NCBI GenBank assembly: GCA_015039315.1
Contig: WIDE01000040.1
Span: 237,467 to 272,579, forward strand
DNA length: 35,113 bases
Source of the DNA: Clavulina sp. PMI_390
Lineage: Eukaryota > Basidiomycota > Agaricomycetes > Cantharellales > Hydnaceae
Direction: 5' to 3'
This document shows positions 33,781 to 35,113 of the stretch, in pieces. The notes under the pieces are model-generated. The model had not been told where the DNA came from. It was given only the letters and a program-made list of their open reading frames with translations, and ran no database searches. A program made the translations under genes and the position numbers. Every line of letters starts with the position of its first letter. Position 1 is the first letter of the stretch.

Positions 33781-34339
33781 TCCTTTGGTCTGAGAGAAGG
33801 GGTACTTGCTTTATTGATTGTCTCTATCTTAGTGGTGTGCTTCAGCCAGGTTGTTCAAAAATCACCCCTGATATGCACCCTTGGGAAATAGGTTGCTGTA
33901 GTGGCAACAGATAGATCCCTGGATCCTGTTACTATTGCAGGTTGTCATTGATAGTCTTTCCAGTCATGCATGACATCAGAAAATAAGATAAATGAGTTGG
34001 GCCAGACTGCTCCTAATCTGTTTGCTGGGTTGCACTCAGATTGTAGGGACAAAAATGTTAGCAAATTCCTGCCATCAACACTCAAATTCTTCATTTAGTG
34101 AGTTTCATTATCTAGGTACATCCTAGTGTAGTCTGATTTCCTCTTCCTGCAGTATGTACATACATAGAACATGTAAAAGTGTATTTTGCCACCCAAACTC
34201 CTCCCAAAATACTAGATTTTCCATCTAGACACAAACAGTCACAGATAAACAAACCACAACACACCAACACAGTGGCTCCTGAGTCAATCCATGGTGCCAG
34301 AATTTAGAACTGTATGGGAGATGTGATGTGGAGGAATGA

Positions 34340-34446
34340 TATCACTTTGGAGGAGAAAATATCATCAATTAGGGATGTAATACCTCCTCTGAGCAATCAA
34401 TACTTATACTGGGGAAATAATACCTATGTTGGGGAATCAATACCCA
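34340..34446 (-). repeat. 20-bp periodic array, minus orientation, left side of element
   Basis: On the minus strand five or six units of the type TATTGATTCCCCAACATAGG follow each other at exactly 20-bp spacing, decaying outward. The opposite block at 34891-34990 has the plus orientation, so the two face each other as in subterminal repeats of a DNA transposon. Confidence 0.7.
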
Positions 34447-35105
34447 CACTGTGATAAAAGTGATGTACAAAGGTATGGCAAATATAGCATCTCATAAGTC
34501 AACATGTAATATATTGTACAATTCACAATATATATAGTGTGTTTTCCGTCATATATAATTGTTTTTCCTCATAAATATATGATGGATCGGCCGAGGATAG
34601 GTATCTCCGCAACAGCCCAATTAGCGTGCATGCTGCCAGATGGGGCCTGCTTGCCGCCTATTCACTTGGTGCAGGGCTCATTATATTGAACCACTTGGTC
34701 TCACGGCTCCGTCACTGTGGCTCATGGTGCAGATCACTGCCAGTTGTGTCCTCAATGACGTTCATGAGTGCGGCCATCGTTCTCTGCCCCTCAATTTGTC
34801 CATTTTTACCCCTCTATCCCGCATATAAGATGGGAGTACCTAGCACAAAGACAAAACAGTATATTCACCATTGTGCTGTACGCGTGTATAGTTGTTTCCC
34901 GGAGATTTGGTTTTGATTGCCGGAGATGGGTATTGATCCCCGGAGCAAGGTATTGATTCCCAGAGGGAGGTCTGATTCCCCTTAGCTGAAGTATTTTGCT
35001 TTTATCTCTGTCAATTATATAGCTATTGGAAAATGGTTTGCAGATCCTGAAACTAGATTTTTTTCTCTATTGAATGATGTGTTTATTTGTTTACTTTTGC
35101 TTATT
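34447..35105 (+). mobile_element. Probable non-autonomous DNA transposon copy with subterminal arrays
   Basis: Between the two facing 20-bp arrays lies about 450 bp that includes the 149-bp segment shared with 22384-22532 (here 34515-34664). The right array and its flank (34891-35095) are shared with 21148-21345. No coding sequence of a transposase is present. The ends were not defined because the window stops soon after. Confidence 0.55.
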
Positions 35106-35113
35106 CCCATATG

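Overview
The window looks like a contig from a filamentous basidiomycete, probably an Agaricomycete. The reasons are short introns (mostly 50-90 nt) with GTRNGY donors, NACHT-WD40 NLR-like genes with the C-terminal tail typical of mushroom-forming fungi, GT18-like glycosyltransferases with an N-terminal signal anchor, and abundant degenerate repeats. No species can be named. Exon models were built by eye from splice signals, reading-frame continuity and comparison of paralogues inside the window.

Layout. (1) 1-5186: NACHT-WD40 gene 1. Its first exons lie outside the window. All exons are in frame except for one TAG that replaces a Trp just before the WD40 half. (2) 5187-7600: CpG-poor repeat-derived DNA with a TATA-containing dispersed repeat whose other copy lies inverted at 33.5-33.8 kb. 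(3) 7600-15022: a CpG-rich block holding two tandem copies (about 3.36 kb apart) of a head-to-head pair of GT18-like glycosyltransferase genes: minus-strand fragments at 7.6-8.85 and 11.0-12.2 kb, and plus-strand genes at 9.36-11.0 and 12.74-15.0 kb. At least three are broken. (4) 15392-20906: NACHT-WD40 gene 2, which appears intact (8 exons, 1689 aa, 14 WD40 repeats with near-identical 129-bp units). (5) 20907-22532: transposon debris with 20-bp periodic arrays and a 220-bp hairpin MITE. (6) 22533-23072: 540-N assembly gap, opening inside a repeat. (7) 23073-28374: a second CpG-rich block with a small unrecognised 4-exon gene (98 aa) and an apparently intact 9-exon GT18-like gene (562 aa). 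(8) 28375-35113: CpG-poor, gene-free repeat DNA with an 86-bp inverted repeat pair, microsatellites, a cluster of TGAGTGCTCA-like palindromes, and a second copy of the repeat that meets the gap.

How the parts relate. The two NLR-like genes are paralogues with the same exon structure (253, 156 and 1601-nt exons are identical in length). They fit the STAND type of intracellular sensor: a C2-like and helical N-terminus, a NACHT ATPase switch, and a double seven-blade WD40 recognition surface. The glycosyltransferases are Golgi-type enzymes with no evident functional link to them. The strongest genome-scale signal is a sharp CpG mosaic. NLR bodies and repeats are almost free of CpG, while glycosyltransferase genes and the first exons of NLR gene 2 keep it. 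The differences between the two copies of one repeat are mostly CpG transitions, which points to cytosine methylation and deamination acting on repeats and on the NLR gene bodies.
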